Shown here: positions 45,853 through 58,630 of the stretch, one piece after another | How the letters are laid out: each line of letters opens with the position of its first letter | How positions within the stretch are numbered: the stretch's first letter is position 1 | Assembly (NCBI RefSeq): GCF_036323735.1 | Contig: NC_086029.1 | Coordinates: forward strand, 14,245,816-14,309,815 | DNA: 64,000 bases | Direction of reading: 5' to 3' | DNA from: Rattus norvegicus | Taxonomy: Eukaryota; Chordata; Mammalia; Rodentia; Muridae | The notes under the pieces: generated by a model | The model's input: only the letters and a program-made list of their open reading frames with translations | Databases searched by the model: none | What the model was told of the DNA's origin: nothing | Made by a program: the position numbers and the translations under genes

Positions 45853-48094
45853 AGAAACAACTATTCTTTTTTCCTTTTTTCTTTTTTTCTTAATTAATTT
45901 GATTATTTCTTATTTACATTTCGATTGTTATTCCTTTCCCGGTTTCCAGGCCAACATCCCCCTAATCCCTCCCTCTCCCCTTCTATATGGGTGTTCCCCT
46001 CCCCATCCTTCCCCCATTACCGCTCTCCCCCCAACAATCACGTTCACTGGGGGCTCAGGCTTAGCAGGACCAAGGGCTTCCCCTTCAACTGGTGCTCTTA
46101 CTAGGCTATTAATTGCTACCTATGAGGTTGGAGCCGAGGGTCAGTCCATGTACAGTCTTTGGATAGTGGCTTAGACCCTGGAAGCTCTGGTTGGTTGCCA
46201 TTGTCCTGTTGCCAAGGGTCCTGTTCTCAGTTCAGTGGTTTGCTGCTGGCATTCGCCTATGTATTTGCTGTATTCTGGCTGTGTCTCTCAGGAGACATCT
46301 ACATCCGGTTCCTGTTGGCCTGCACTTCTTTGCTTCATCCATCTTATCTAATTGGGTGGCTGTATATGTATGGGCCACATGTGGGGCAGGCTCTGAATGG
46401 GTGTTCCTTCTGCCTCTGTTTTAAAATTTGCCTCCCTATTCCCTGCCAAGGGTATTCTTGTTCCCCTTTTAAAGAAGGAGAGTTCATTCGCATTTTGGTC
46501 ATCCCTTTTGAGTTTCATGTGTTCTGTGCATCTAGGGCAATTCAAGCATTTGGGCTAATAGCTACTTATCAATGAGTGCATACCATGTGTGTTTTTCTGT
46601 GACTGGGTTACCTCACTCAGGATAACATTTTCCAGTTGCATCCATTTGCCTATGAATTTCATAAAGTCATTGCTTTTGATAGCTGAGTAATATTCCATTG
46701 TGTAGATGTACCATATTTTCTGTATCCATTCCTCTATTGAAGGGTACCTGGGTTCTTTCCTGCTTCTGGCTATTATAAATAAGGCTGCTATGAATATAGT
46801 GGAGCATGTGTCTTTGTTATATGTTAGAGCATCTTTTGGGTATATGCCCAAGAGAGGTATAGCTGGGTCCTCAGGTAGTTCAATGTCCAATTTTCTGAGG
46901 AACCTCCAGGCTGATTTCCAGAATGGTTGTAGCAGTCTGCAATCCCACCAACAATGGAGGAGTGTTCCTCTTTCTCCACATCCTCGCTAGCAATTGCTAT
47001 CACCTGAGTTTTTGATCTTAGCTATTCTCACTGGTGTGAGGTGAAATCTCAGGGTTGTTTTGATTTATAATCACTTATGACTAAAGATGTTGACCATTTC
47101 TTTAGGTGTTTCTCAGCCATTTGGCATTCCTCAGCTGTGAATTTTTTGTTTACCTCTGAACTCCATTTTCAATAGGGTTATTTGTCTCCCTGATGTCTAA
47201 CTTCTTGAGTTCTTTGTATATTTTGGATATAAGGCATCTATCTGTTGGAGGATTGGTAAAGATCTTTTCCCAATCTGTTGGTTGCCGTTTATTCCTAACC
47301 ATAGTGTGCTTTGCCTTACAGAAGCTTTGCAGTTTTATGAGATCCCATTTGTCGATTCTTTATCATAGAGCATAAGCCACTTGTGTTTTGTTCAAGAAAT
47401 TTTCTCCAGTACCCAAGTGTTCGAGATGCTTTCCCACTTTTTCTTCTATTAATTTGAGTGTATCTGGTTTGATGTGGAGGTCCTTGATCCACTTGGACTT
47501 AAGCTTTGTTCAGGGTGATGAGCATGGATCAATCTGCATTCTTCTACATGTTGACTTCCAGTTGAACCAGCACCATTTTCTGAAAATGCTATCTTTTTTC
47601 CATTTGGTGGTTTTGGATCCCTTGTCAAAAATCAAGTGACCATAGGTGTGTGGGTTCATTTCTGGGTCTTCAATTCCATTCCATTGGTCTATCTGTCTGT
47701 CTCTGTATCAATACCATGCAGTTTTAACACTATTGCTCTGTAATACTGCTTGAGTTCAGGGATAGTGATTCCCCCCGAAGTCCTTTTATTGTTGAAGATA
47801 GTTTTAGCTCTCCTGGGTTTTTTGTTATTCCAGATGAATTTGCAAATTGTTCTGTCTAACTCTTTGAAGAATTGGATTGGTATTTTGATGGGGATTGCAT
47901 TGAATCTGCAGATCGCTTTTGGAAAAATGGCCATTTTTACTATATTAATCCTGCCAATCCATGAGCATGGGAGATCTTTCCATCTTCTGAGGTCTTCTTC
48001 AATTTCTTTCTCCAGAGGCTTGAAGTTCTTATTGTACAGGGCTTTTACTTTCTTGGTTAAAGTGACTTTAACCAAGCCAGAAACACCTATTCTT
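45853..48094 (-). mobile_element. 5'-truncated L1 with fold-back 5' end and TSD
   Basis: The element proper is 45869-48078, 3' end on the left: T-rich tail, C-rich 3'UTR (with a gap of about 60 bp near 46200), ORF2 C-terminal half. TSDs are agaaacaactattctt (45853-45868) and agaaacacctattctt (48079-48094), 15 of 16 matching. Between the last ordinary L1 base and the right TSD lie about 14 bases that copy the adjacent L1 end in inverted orientation. The fold-back therefore belongs to the insertion event. Confidence 0.88.
46555..48064 (-). pseudogene. L1 ORF2 C-terminal half, decayed
   Basis: It covers the part of ORF2 from just after the FADD box to the stop. Readable blocks are LTKKVKALYNKNFKPLEKE and PCSWIGRINIVKMAIFPKA (47689-48075) and the C-terminal EDPAIPLLGIYPKDALTY and WIQKIWYIYTMEYYSAIKS (46555-46890). 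The cysteine-motif region and the sequence in between contain stops and indels. No catalytic RT residues remain, because truncation removed them. Confidence 0.85.
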
Positions 48095-48139
48095 AAGTAT
48101 GAATTTCATGCGCATCAGAATATGACTAACAGAAAACCA

Positions 48140-48600
48140 AGTTGGTGACATTTTGAATGTCTCTGATGTCATAATGTTATCTAGGGTCTTTTCTTTTTCC
48201 TTTTTTATTTCTGTCATTATATATTTTATTTAATTTTGTTTATAGGTAAGCATTTTTTTATTTTCTCTTTTTTTCCTATAGCTCCTTTGTGTATATATCA
48301 TGGCTTCCAGTTTAGTGTTTTTATGGGATTTGTGATTGTGCAAGTAAGTGGGTCTCTGTTGTCCTTTCTTTTGGGTTTGTACAATTCCAATGTGTGTTTC
48401 TCTCTTCTTGTTATTTTTCATTCTTATCCCTTAGAAGCAAGTCTGTTTTCTGAGGAGAGACAGAAAGAGGGTGGATCCAGATGGAAGAAGAAGTGGGGAG
48501 AAACTGGGAGACGAAAAGGGAAAGGAAAGCACATTCAGAATATATTGTGTAAGAAAAACTATTTTCAATACAAAAAAGAAATATTTATTAGATGATGCAA
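48140..48600 (+). repeat. Lx-type L1 3'UTR fragment, plus strand
   Basis: T-rich sequence is followed by catggcttccagtttagtgt, ttatgggatttgtg, aagtgggtctctgttg and gagagacagaaagagggtgg. It ends near tattttcaatacaaaaaag. This order matches the 3' end of older rodent Lx L1 elements as I know them. It contains no coding part. Confidence 0.6.
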
Positions 48601-49092
48601 GTTATCAGCAAATATCAGCCAAACACCTCTATGAGTACAAAAGTTGTTACAGATTTATTTTAAAGGATCAAAACAACTGGAAAAACTCTAGAGAAACATG
48701 GTGTATTTGTTCACACAGGCTGAGAAAATAAGCTCATGGAGGAAGGGTCTAGAAAGGGAATGTGGAGAGAGATACTACGGAAATGCTTTACAAGCAGATG
48801 AATGTTGGGGAAAGCAGAGGTAAGGACACTCCTATAGGGGGAGAATCTTGGCTAAACAAAGGCAGTATGCTGAGTTTACTCTAAGGAGTATATCATTGTG
48901 GCTTTGAAAAAAAAAAGTCCAACTAAACAGTAAGGAAAGCATTTCCCCACTTTGTGTCCCATATCTCAAAGGTTTTCTGCATGGGTACTAGAGTAGAATT
49001 GGCTTTAATATAAAAATAGTGAAGGATCATCACCATAATCAATTTTCAACAAAATAGACTTGGAGAAATATTTGTATACAACAAGCTATTTG

Positions 49093-49150
49093 ACACGTTA
49101 TTCTTAAGTAGCTCAGGCTGGTATGAAACTCAAAATCTTCCTGCCTCACC
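49093..49150 (-). repeat. Possible B1-type SINE fragment
   Basis: The block tagctcaggctggtatgaaa followed by ctcaaaatcttcctgcctca resembles antisense B1 (ggctggtcttgaactc). It is short and diverged. Confidence 0.4.
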
Positions 49151-49374
49151 AAATATATAAATGTGTTAAAGAGATTATTTTACAAAATCACTATAAACCA
49201 TATAAGCTTTTAAAAAGGGGTCTTGCTTGGTAGTGGCACAATTTGGATCCCCTGACCAGGAGAACATAAGCTTGTATTGTCATGGAACACTGGGACTGGC
49301 ACCTGAGGCATCCCTCAAAGCTGTATGCTCTGGAAATCTCATGCGTCTTCTCCACTACTTCTTATTTTTCCATT

Positions 49375-49590
49375 AGTTTATTTATTTATTCACTTTATAT
49401 GTCAATCACAATTCTACCTTCCATTACGCCTCACACAATCCTTTCTGTCCATCCTCCTCCCTTTCTCCTCTGAGAGGGTGGGTGTCCACCTGGGTAACCC
49501 CCAACCCCCTGAACCCCCATCCCCACCCCCAGCACATCAAGTCTCTGCAGGGCTAGGCCTCCACTATCTCTTAGAGCAAAGATATAAAAA
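49375..49590 (-). repeat. Lx-type L1 3' end fragment, minus strand
   Basis: The plus strand shows tttatttattcactttatat, a C/T-rich middle, ctctgagagggtgggtgtcc and acatcaagtctctgcagggc, which together are typical of antisense older L1 3' ends. No TSD was found. Confidence 0.6.
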
Positions 49591-49692
49591 GTGCTGACCT
49601 TGAACCAGATATATGACTAGTGCCTAAATACATGCACTAATTCAAATTCTTAGCCAATCTTTGACAGTCTGAATCAGAAAACGGTAGGACAT

Positions 49693-50455
49693 AGTAAAGT
49701 GGTTTTTTTTCTTTTTTTCTTTATTTCATTAGATATATTTTTTTATGTACATTTCAAATGTTATACCCTTTCCCGGTTTGCAGTCCATAAGTTCCCTCCC
49801 CCTGCCCTTCCCCTATATGGGTGTTCCCCCCATTCACCCCCTTACTGCCCCCCAACATTCTCCTGCACTGGGGGTCCAACCTTGACAGGACCAAGGGTTT
49901 CCCCTTCCACTGGTGCCCCCAAAAGGCTATTCTCTACATATGCAAAGGGATACAAATAGGAAGGGAAGAAGTCAAAATATCACTATTTGCAGATGATATG
50001 ATAGTATACTTAAGTGACCCTAAAAGTTCCACCAAAAAACTACTAACCTGATAAACAACTTCAGCAAAGTGGCTGGGTATAAAATTAACTCAAACAAATC
50101 AGTAGTCTTTCTCTATTCAAAGGATAAACAGGCTGAGAAAGAAATTACAGAAATGACACCCTTCACAATATTCCCAAATAATATAAAATATCTTGCTATG
50201 ACTTTAACCAAGCAAGTGAAAGATCTGCATGAACTTCAGGTCTCTGAAGAATGAAATTGAAGATTTCAAAAGATGGAAAGATCTCCCATGTTCATGGATT
50301 GGCAGGATTAATATTGTAAAAATGGTCATTTTGCCAAAAGCAATCTACAGATTCAGTGCAATCCCCATCAAAATTCCTACTCAATTCTTTATAGAGATAG
50401 AAAGAGCAATTTACAAATTCATTTGGAATAACAAAAAACCCAGAAGAGTAAAGTG
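49693..50455 (-). mobile_element. L1 with 5' inversion (twin priming)
   Basis: On the left is a T-rich tail and an antisense 3'UTR (49702-49940). The element then switches strand: 49941-50446 is ORF2 in plus orientation, starting just before the FADD box (SLFADDMIVYLSD at about 49978-50016). About 1.75 kb of L1 between the two parts is absent. This is the layout expected of twin priming. Candidate TSDs agtaaagtg lie at 49693-49701 and 50447-50455, although the right one partly overlaps L1-like sequence. Compared with the intact ORF2, the inverted coding part has small indels. Confidence 0.85.
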
Positions 50456-53400
50456 TTCTTTCAACAAGATTCCTATAATGCTTTCATGCAGTCAAGTTTC
50501 ATAAACCTAGTCTGTACCAATTATATAAGTGAACAATTCTCAGCTCACTAGTGGTTAACATTTCATTGGGTACCTACTAGGTCTCCACTGAACTTCTTAT
50601 CTAAACTTTAATGCCAGTCATTCGTCAATCTTGGATGTTCACATTTCTTCCCAAAAGCCCCCATAAAATGACAGAAAACATTTTTAATTCTCTCTGTTGT
50701 TCTGATAAAAAAGGATAACCAGCATAATTGTGTTACTGGAGATTGCAAAAACTAGAGTTATTTTCATCTCCGAAGTAACTGATTGTATTGAGGTCACAGA
50801 AAGCTTGCAATGCGTTTTGTAGAAACTTGGAGTGAGTTAATTTAGAAATAGTTGAGCCTTTCAAGTGTAAGCATTTCTAGACAGACATAGATTGCACCTG
50901 TTCAACTATTTCAAAAAATAAAAGTGCATCTTTACTAGAGCCAGAAACTGCTACTCATGGTGAGCAGCACTGTGAGGTATCCTATAGCCTGAGACTCACA
51001 GACAGGTCAGTGACCACTTCTTCTCTCAAAGTGTCACAAAACAACTGACTTTCTTCTCCTTTTTGAATTCTCCAAACAGTTGTATTTAAAGAACGTATCC
51101 TCCTGATTAGTTTCAATCTTGATTTCCAAACTGTGCAGTTTGGTGGTCTAATGATTTTAGTTTGTGGTACTCATAAAATCTGTATACTAAAGTAGCTTGG
51201 ACGTTTCTCCCTTTCTTCTTTTTCATGTTCCCATTATTCATAATGAGTCTTCCCAGAAAGTTTCCAACGTGTTCCTCAACTGAATGGACAGGAGAGATAA
51301 TCAACTCCAGGCTGGAGCTGTTCGACTGCGCCAGTAAGCTACTCACTACTCCTGCAGATGTTTCTGCTTTGGGGGCCAACAGAAATTTTATAGGGTTTTT
51401 CCTCCCTTTCAGGGAAAGTTGCCAGAACAGTCAAGAAACGGGAAATATATAGGCGTGCTCACATTTCCAAGTTGGGAGGGATATTATAAGCCATAAAAGG
51501 AATCTTGAAGAAAAGAATTTCTGAAAACAATATTTCACAATAACTATGTAAAGTGTTCACCAGGAGGGAAAGGAACCAAGAAAATCATGCTTATATCAGA
51601 TTTCTCTGAGTATGGAAAACTGTGGGAGGTGCCATCGCTGTTAGAAATGTTATCCATCCATGGCAAAACCACACCTGGGTGCCAGGAAGGATTCTCTCAT
51701 TTGACTCAGACACAAACCAGAGTAAAATCCAAATGAGAAGAAGAAGACACAGATGCAGAGTTCGTAAACTTTGTTTCCTTTGCTTTTTATCTCTCTTAAA
51801 TTATTGTAAAATTGTGAGTTTACTGAAAGATAGGACACATGCTGGTCTGTGGGTTGTTACTTTTTCTTATCTATTAATTATGTTCAACATCATACCCTTT
51901 TCCTTGATTTTGTTGCTTTTTAATTACTTAAGAGATGGAGTTTGTGCTACATGCCACGGTATTGTATGAGATATGGTATTGTATGACATTCATGTGTGAG
52001 AATCCACGCAGCAGAACACAAGCAGAGTTATATAAGTTAAAAGTATTCTCACTTTTGGAAAAAAGTCAGAGATGCATGGGAGGAGGGATGAACTATTTGT
52101 CTGGTTGTGTACATGGGGGTAATGTAGACTGGTTTGGATGGCAGATATTCCTGTTGTCTTCTCTGTGTGGAAAAGCTATCTGTACAGTATGAGTAAAAGC
52201 CATCCCAGTAACTCTTGCTACTATGTATTCAAAGTCACCCACCAACACTTAACATGAAAATATGACTGAGGAGAAAAGGTAGATAGGCTCATCTGGTTCA
52301 GCATTCAGATTTTCCCAGCTTAGCTTCCTCGTATGCTTGACAGTATAAAAGTAATTTGAAATGATTCTCTTAAAGAATAGTCCTGTTGAGGAAATACATC
52401 AGCAGTCAATTATACTTCTGACAGGAAGGTGTCCACTTTAAAATCCATTAGTATTTTATTGTGGGAAATGGAAGTGCTAATTGATATCCTGGTGAAACCT
52501 TAGGAAGCCCTTTGTGATCTCTGAAAAGGAGCCACCTCAACCTATAAGATGCTTCATCTCCACAACAGGTTAAACTTTTATTTTAATGGAGTCCAAATCA
52601 TCTAGCTTATTAATGCATCTTAATTAATACTTAACGAGTGAATAGTAGATGAGTGACATTAAAGAGTAGTCTACTAAGCTGAGAAAATATGTAGAAAAAA
52701 CTCAAGAGTTAAAAAAGAGAGACATTTAAGAACTAAGGTTAACATACATAAATATCACATATACTGTGAGAGAGGAAGGAGATTAAATGAATGTTTTCCA
52801 GACGGGGACTTAAACTCTGACTTCCATTCCACAACAAACACATTGATAGGAGGGAAGCTAGTTTCTGGGTGGTAAGGTTCTTTTTAATACGTGGCATGGA
52901 GGGAAATGAGGCAATTAGAGAGGATCTCAGAGACACAGAAACTATTGACGAATTTTAGGTGTATGAAGAATGATGGGAACAGGAACCCCTGGCTTGAATA
53001 ACTGGGGAAGATCCACTCTCAAGAAATTGCAGGTTTGAGATGAATTAGGTATGAAAGGAATTACAACTTTTGTTATTGTTGCTGCTTTACTGTAGGTCAG
53101 TTATCTCCAGGTATTCAACTATATGTGTCTTCTCCAGCTCAGAACATACTCTTACTTCTTTTCACATGCTTGCTTTTAGTTGATTAATCAATGGCCAGCT
53201 AAGAGAGAAGTAACAGTTCCATCATGACCACGGCTCTCAGAATATCTTTGATATACAACAGTTACTGTTGGTTGTCTGTGGAGGGCTTGGCCTCTGTGCC
53301 AACAATTACTGAAAAAGCTGCTCAGCTTACCTGTGTTCTGCATTTGTCACTAAAGGCCAGATCACCACAGGTTGTGATGATGTTACTGAACTATTGGCCA

Positions 53401-56400
53401 CAGAATCCCTATGTTAGAATTTCAAAAGCAGTTCATGATTACAGACTGAAATGCCATCTCATTCCCTCTGAGCCATCACCATCTCTTCTATGTGACTATG
53501 ACTCTGTCTCTTCACACTAAACCACAAAACACAATGGACTCATGTCTATGTGGAAAAGCAAGCATCCAAAGAGATCACTGCTTCCATTACACAGAAAGCA
53601 AAAGCAGGGATTTTACTACGAGCAGAGGTGGTGCATTTTGTTCAAATATCATTCCTTATTTCATGTTTTTACCATATAACATGATATTTACCAAATAGCC
53701 ATGGGTTACTGACAAAGATATTAGGAAGATCATTTGCATCATGCAACACAATGCATAGAATGCTATTTACTTATTAACTGAATGCAGATTTAAAAAAAAC
53801 AACTTAGTCCACATCCTTCTCACCCTAAACCTGAGAATCAGTAATGTTTACTTTCACAGAGGAGTCTGAACAAACACGTTTTTCCAGTAGAAACATCTCT
53901 GCAGAAAGGTAGTGAGAAACAGCAGAAAAGAAAGCCATCTGTGACAGGAGCTTTGGAGCTTCTCACTAACTAAAAGCTAGTAAGATAATATTCTTCTAGC
54001 TATCTATGGTCTAGGAAGCGACAACTTATAACTCCTTTGTAAATGTATACACGACATATTTGCGTAAGCAGCCTTGATAGGCAGCATTTTGCCTTCTCAA
54101 TTAGTGATACAATTATTTAATAATGTGAGAGATCTCTCCTTTCAAGATATTTGCATACAAATGACATAACAGTGTTTTTCTTATTATGGGCATATTGTTG
54201 TCCTGGAAGTAAACTCCTTGTTCAAATAAGCAGCATTTTTTTTTCTTTCACATCTTTCCCTGTCAATGTGATTCTAACCAAAGTTGATGGGTCTTATACC
54301 TAAGAGGACAAAAGAAACCAGAGCAATGAGAACAGGGAGAACTCAGCAGAACTGGACTCTAACAATGGGTGGGAACAGACCCCTCCAACCCAACCATCTG
54401 GCTGCCGACACACACCTGGACTTCTTTATGTTCCATCCTTTCCCTGACCCTTTTTCCTTTCTCAGTCTTGCTATTCAAGTTAAAACAAGTGCTGTCAGGG
54501 AGCAGAGGGACCTCACTCCAGGCTGGGGAAGAGCAAGGAAGACATAAGGCAAGGTGTTCCCTTATGACCTGGAGGTGACAGCAAACCTGATCAAAAGGGA
54601 GCTTTCTCTCTAGGGAGTAGAGGTAGTGCAGGCTGTTACTGGATCAAAACTCCTTGCTTAAGGCAGCCAGTTCAGCTGTGATTTTTAAGGAAAGTCCTCC
54701 AGAGGATGTCCCAAAGCCATCAAATCCAGATCCCGTGGAATGCCTCCTGGGACTCAGGCGCTGGCCAAGGAACAGAACTGAAGTAGCTGTTTCCAGCAAT
54801 TTACAGTTCTCTTAAATACGAGGAGAAAAATACATGGAGACATTTTAGCTCAGCGGGCTCTTCAGCCCAAGACCTTAGAGAAGTTTCCACTGCTGCCAAG
54901 TGGATCGTATGACTCCGTGTGTAAATGGATGTTCCACCATCTGAACTACTCAACCCAGTCCGAGAGAATAAATCCATCCCTTGCTAAACAGCAACATGTA
55001 ATATTTATTGAAAACTTTAAACTGTCTTTCCAAATTAATATCTGATTCAAGAAGGAGCCAAATGTGGAACCAGCCATCAGGATATATATACACATATATT
55101 CTATTCATAAATCTCTCAAATAGAAGGGATTAAACAGCCTTCACCTCTATTAGAGAAGTGTGAGGGGGCTATAAAAACTGAAATGTATTAACCGTATCTA
55201 TGAAAATTTATATATAAACCTAGCTATGGGTTAAATCAAGCTGTGGAATATAAAATACTCATTGCTCATTTTCTCTATTCTGGGAGACTTTGGTAAAGGG
55301 ACCCATTCAACATTTTGTAAATATACTGCTTTGGCTCTGATGTATGAATAGCAGAAGAGGGAGGATCATCACTGGCTTTGTAAAAACAAAGATAGCATTC
55401 GTTTATAACAATAGATCAAATATGATTTTTTTAAATGTAAAGATTCTCAGTAAATAATCTGTGGTAGTAAGCCCTTGCAGAACAGTAGGAAATTTATTCT
55501 ATTAATAGGTTCATATACATAAAGTTGTTATAATTTTAAAATATTTTAAATCGTTCAAGACAATTGGAAAATATATAGAGCGTGTTCCTGTTTAGACATG
55601 GTTTTCTTTATAAAATTTTACTGGTCTATTCATGGTATATTCACAGACATTGTGAACCTACCAAATATACTTTCAAATATTTGGTATAGGAACTGTTGTG
55701 GCATTGTATTATCCTTACTAAAAAATAATTAAATAAGATTTCCTATTTAATTATTAATAAAATATATTAACAATAAATCAAACATTAATAGATTATTTAC
55801 TAATAAAATATGTTATTAACAATAAATAAAAAATAATTAAAAGATAAATATATATGTCGTTGTATTTAGGTTCAACTTTGTTTTTCTAGTTAATAGAAGG
55901 TTTGATAATTCCTATTATTTTTAAATCTAGTTGTTTCACACCTTTAAATTACATGCTTAGCCCTTGAGGGTATGTCAACTTGCAGCATGGCTTTCATTTC
56001 TGATTTCAAGTGCTGTCATCTTTCCTTGATATTCTACGCTCTTTGAAAATGACATAATGCTTCCTTGATTAGCTTTAGCACCAATTATCACAGTGTCTTG
56101 GGAACTGCATAGTTATTTCATTTTTTTTCATCTCATCCAAAACAGTTTACTTTGTATCTGTTTGGTTTTAGGCAAGATAATACTGAATGGGAATAAGCCC
56201 ACTTAGATGAATTCAGTTATCATTTTCATGAACCTTAGTAGTGAAGGGAGGGAGGCTTTGTTTATTAGTGAGTGAAATGTAGCTGTATGAAGTCTTTTGT
56301 CATTATACCTTAGACCAGAAAAGGCAGTGTTATTATCATTCAATGAATATTGAAAAAATGCATATATAGGTATTATCCTCAATATGGAGATTTTATATGA

Positions 56401-57180
56401 TGAAGTTGTCATCATTCATGGACAGAATGTGATTAAAATCATAGACCAGGTCTTTAAATAAGTTAAATGAGGTCTTGAGGATAGATTCTTACCAATTATA
56501 GGAAGAAGAAATTAGGTGCAGGTACAGAAGAAGAACCATACAAAGACAATAGGAATAAAATGCCTATCTTTCAGTCAGACACAGAGGCCTCAAAATGAAA
56601 CTGAGATCATTGAAATCTTTGTCTTAAGAGTGCTAGCTTCTGAAACTGAAAAGTAATTTGTGTTGCATAAGCAACCCAACTCATATTTTGGTTATGGATA
56701 GACAGTTGATAATAATATTCAACAAGTCCTTGACCCTTTGATCTCAGGAAGTTACTGTGTAGTAATGGGACAAAAGATCCTCTTGAGAAAATACAGGCTC
56801 GACTTAAAAATGGCATACAGGTTCATAGGTAAGTAATCTAATTATGTAATTTGTAGAGGCATCTTTTTTATACTTAATAATTGATTTAGCAGTCATGAAT
56901 TACACAAAATAGATAATCAGGATGGGAACTGAGCCTCCCATAGATATACATAAATAAAATGTAAGGAGGTAGACAGGAACGTTTGAATATTCATTTTATT
57001 TCTAATATCAGTATATTTTATGAATATCCTGAAGCACATAATCATATAATCATATAATCTAGCCTAAATATTTAACTATCTACAAAAGAGAATACAATAA
57101 AAACTCTTGACTTTTCATGTTATGTAGCATATTATACAACTATATCTCTTGTATTACAAGATATTTTAAATATACATCTT
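50456..57180. other. AT-rich DNA, no gene or mobile element recognised
   Basis: This is the longest stretch without an identified repeat. GC is somewhat higher at about 54280-54780 and very low at 55700-55860. Open frames at 51225-51452, 51622-51969, 53224-53520 and 54284-54547 are short and have no recognisable domain. A 12-bp perfect hairpin lies at 55724-55755. Confidence 0.5.
55724..55755. repeat. Short perfect AT hairpin
   Basis: Arms aataattaaata and tatttaattatt (12 bp each, perfect) flank an 8-base loop (agatttcc). The sequence that follows, to about 55855, is an AT-rich imperfect direct repeat with a period of about 53 bp, containing aataaaatat...attaacaataaat twice. Confidence 0.85.
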
Positions 57181-57225
57181 AGTGAAAATATATTATAAGA
57201 TTTATCAATTCCAATTGATAAAAAT

Positions 57226-57709
57226 AAGGCAATATAAATACAAATAAAATAAATAAATTTATGTATGAAAATATGCAGTGATTATTATCTCAGTCGTACC
57301 GTGCTGGAATACTCTTCTTTAGTCATTCATCTATAAGACTCAATAATTCTCAAATAAATGTGTTATTTCAAAAATAAAAACAGCTTCAAAATATTACTTT
57401 CATAAGTGGAATTTTAAATGCCAAAATTTCATCTGTGATTCTATATATTGAACAAAGGCACAAGAAAAATGTATAATTAACACAGGCTAGTTCTCAAAAT
57501 ATTTCAGGAAGTATAACTTTAAATATTTAAGATGATAACATCTGAATTCTAATTAAAAGTTCATACATTCACTAATACTTTGGAAAATCCATGTTATCTC
57601 AAAGTGAATTAATATCAGTGATTCCATGCTCAGTAGGTGGCATACATTTTATCTTGGCTTAAGAAGTTATACCTCCGTATTGGCTTATTATTATAGTGTT
57701 AGTTTTCAA
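57226..57709 (+). repeat. Left arm of a large inverted repeat
   Basis: Reverse-complement similarity to 58132-58630 runs along the whole arm in order. Examples are aaggcaatataaat against atttatattgcctt, tataagactcaataattctc against gagaattattgagtcttata, and tttaaatatttaagatgata against its complement at 58327-58346. The best 107-bp block (57330-57436) is about 93 percent identical by eye; the inner end is more diverged. It matches no SINE, L1 or LTR I recognise. Confidence 0.9.
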
Positions 57710-57796
57710 GTTCAAAGTATTGTGTTGTTTTTCTTCATAAAACTTTTATGCAGAAGCATCTTTTAAATGTCTTATTAAACTTAAATATTTATTTGT

Positions 57797-58033
57797 ATGT
57801 GTGTGTGTGCATGTTCATGGACATGTGTATGTGCACGTGCGTTCATTCATACGTGTGCGTATGTGTGTGTGCATGCCTGTGTGGGTGAACTCATGCTATA
57901 TGTGCATGGGAAAATCAGAAGAAAAGCTGTGGAAGTTTTTTATTCCCTCCCACCAGTGGGACCCAGAGCTCACATTCATCTTGCAGTCTTGGCAGTAAAC
58001 ACCTTTATCCACTAAACCATCACACTAGCCTGT
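57797..58033 (-). repeat. B3-like SINE in the spacer of the inverted repeat, minus strand
   Basis: It has a TG-rich head on the plus strand (former CA-rich tail). The aaatcagaagaaaagctgtg block and the end atccactaaaccatcacact correspond to antisense B3 (aaccgctgagccatctcacc). It is old and diverged. It sits between the two arms and has no counterpart in either. Confidence 0.6.
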
Positions 58034-58131
58034 TTAGTGGATATTAAATTCATTGCTCAAACATCTTTTAGTGGTTTGATATCAATTGCTTACATATATC
58101 ATATTAATATATAATAATACTCCTTGTGTTA

Positions 58132-58630
58132 TTGAAAAATAACACTAAATAATAAGCCAATAAATTGGTAGCATTTCTCTGTGTGCACTTCTTCAGTCAT
58201 GATAAAACTGCATGCCAACAACTGAATATGGAATCATTCACTGTGAGATTACCATGGGCTTTCCAGAAGTATTAGTGTATGTACAGACTAAGAACGTATG
58301 GACTTTTAATCAGAATTCAGATGTTATCATCTTAAATATTTAAAGCCATACCTGCTATAATATTTGAGAACTAGCCTGCGTTAACTAGAAAATATTCTGA
58401 TCCCTTTGTTCAAAGTATATAATCACATGATGAAATTTTGGCATTTAAGATTCCACTTATGAAAGCAATATTTTGGAACTATTTTTATTTTGAAACAACA
58501 CATTTATTTGAGAATTATTGAGTCTTATAGATGAAGGACTAAAGAAGAGTATTGAGCATGATATGGCTGAGATAATAATCAGTGCATATTTTCATCCATG
58601 AATTTATTTTATTTATATTTATATTGCCTT
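58132..58630 (-). repeat. Right arm of the large inverted repeat
   Basis: This is the reverse-complement partner of 57226-57709. At its outer edge the arm is interrupted by two L1 insertions. Arm-like sequence (gccttattttta, then caattagaa and catattttcattaag) resumes at about 61419-61490, matching the complement of the left flank at 57185-57230. Confidence 0.9.

Noticed and set aside
54846..54860. A-box-like string tagctcagcgggctc
   Set aside because: No B box, A-tail or TSD follows, so there is no support for a SINE or tRNA.
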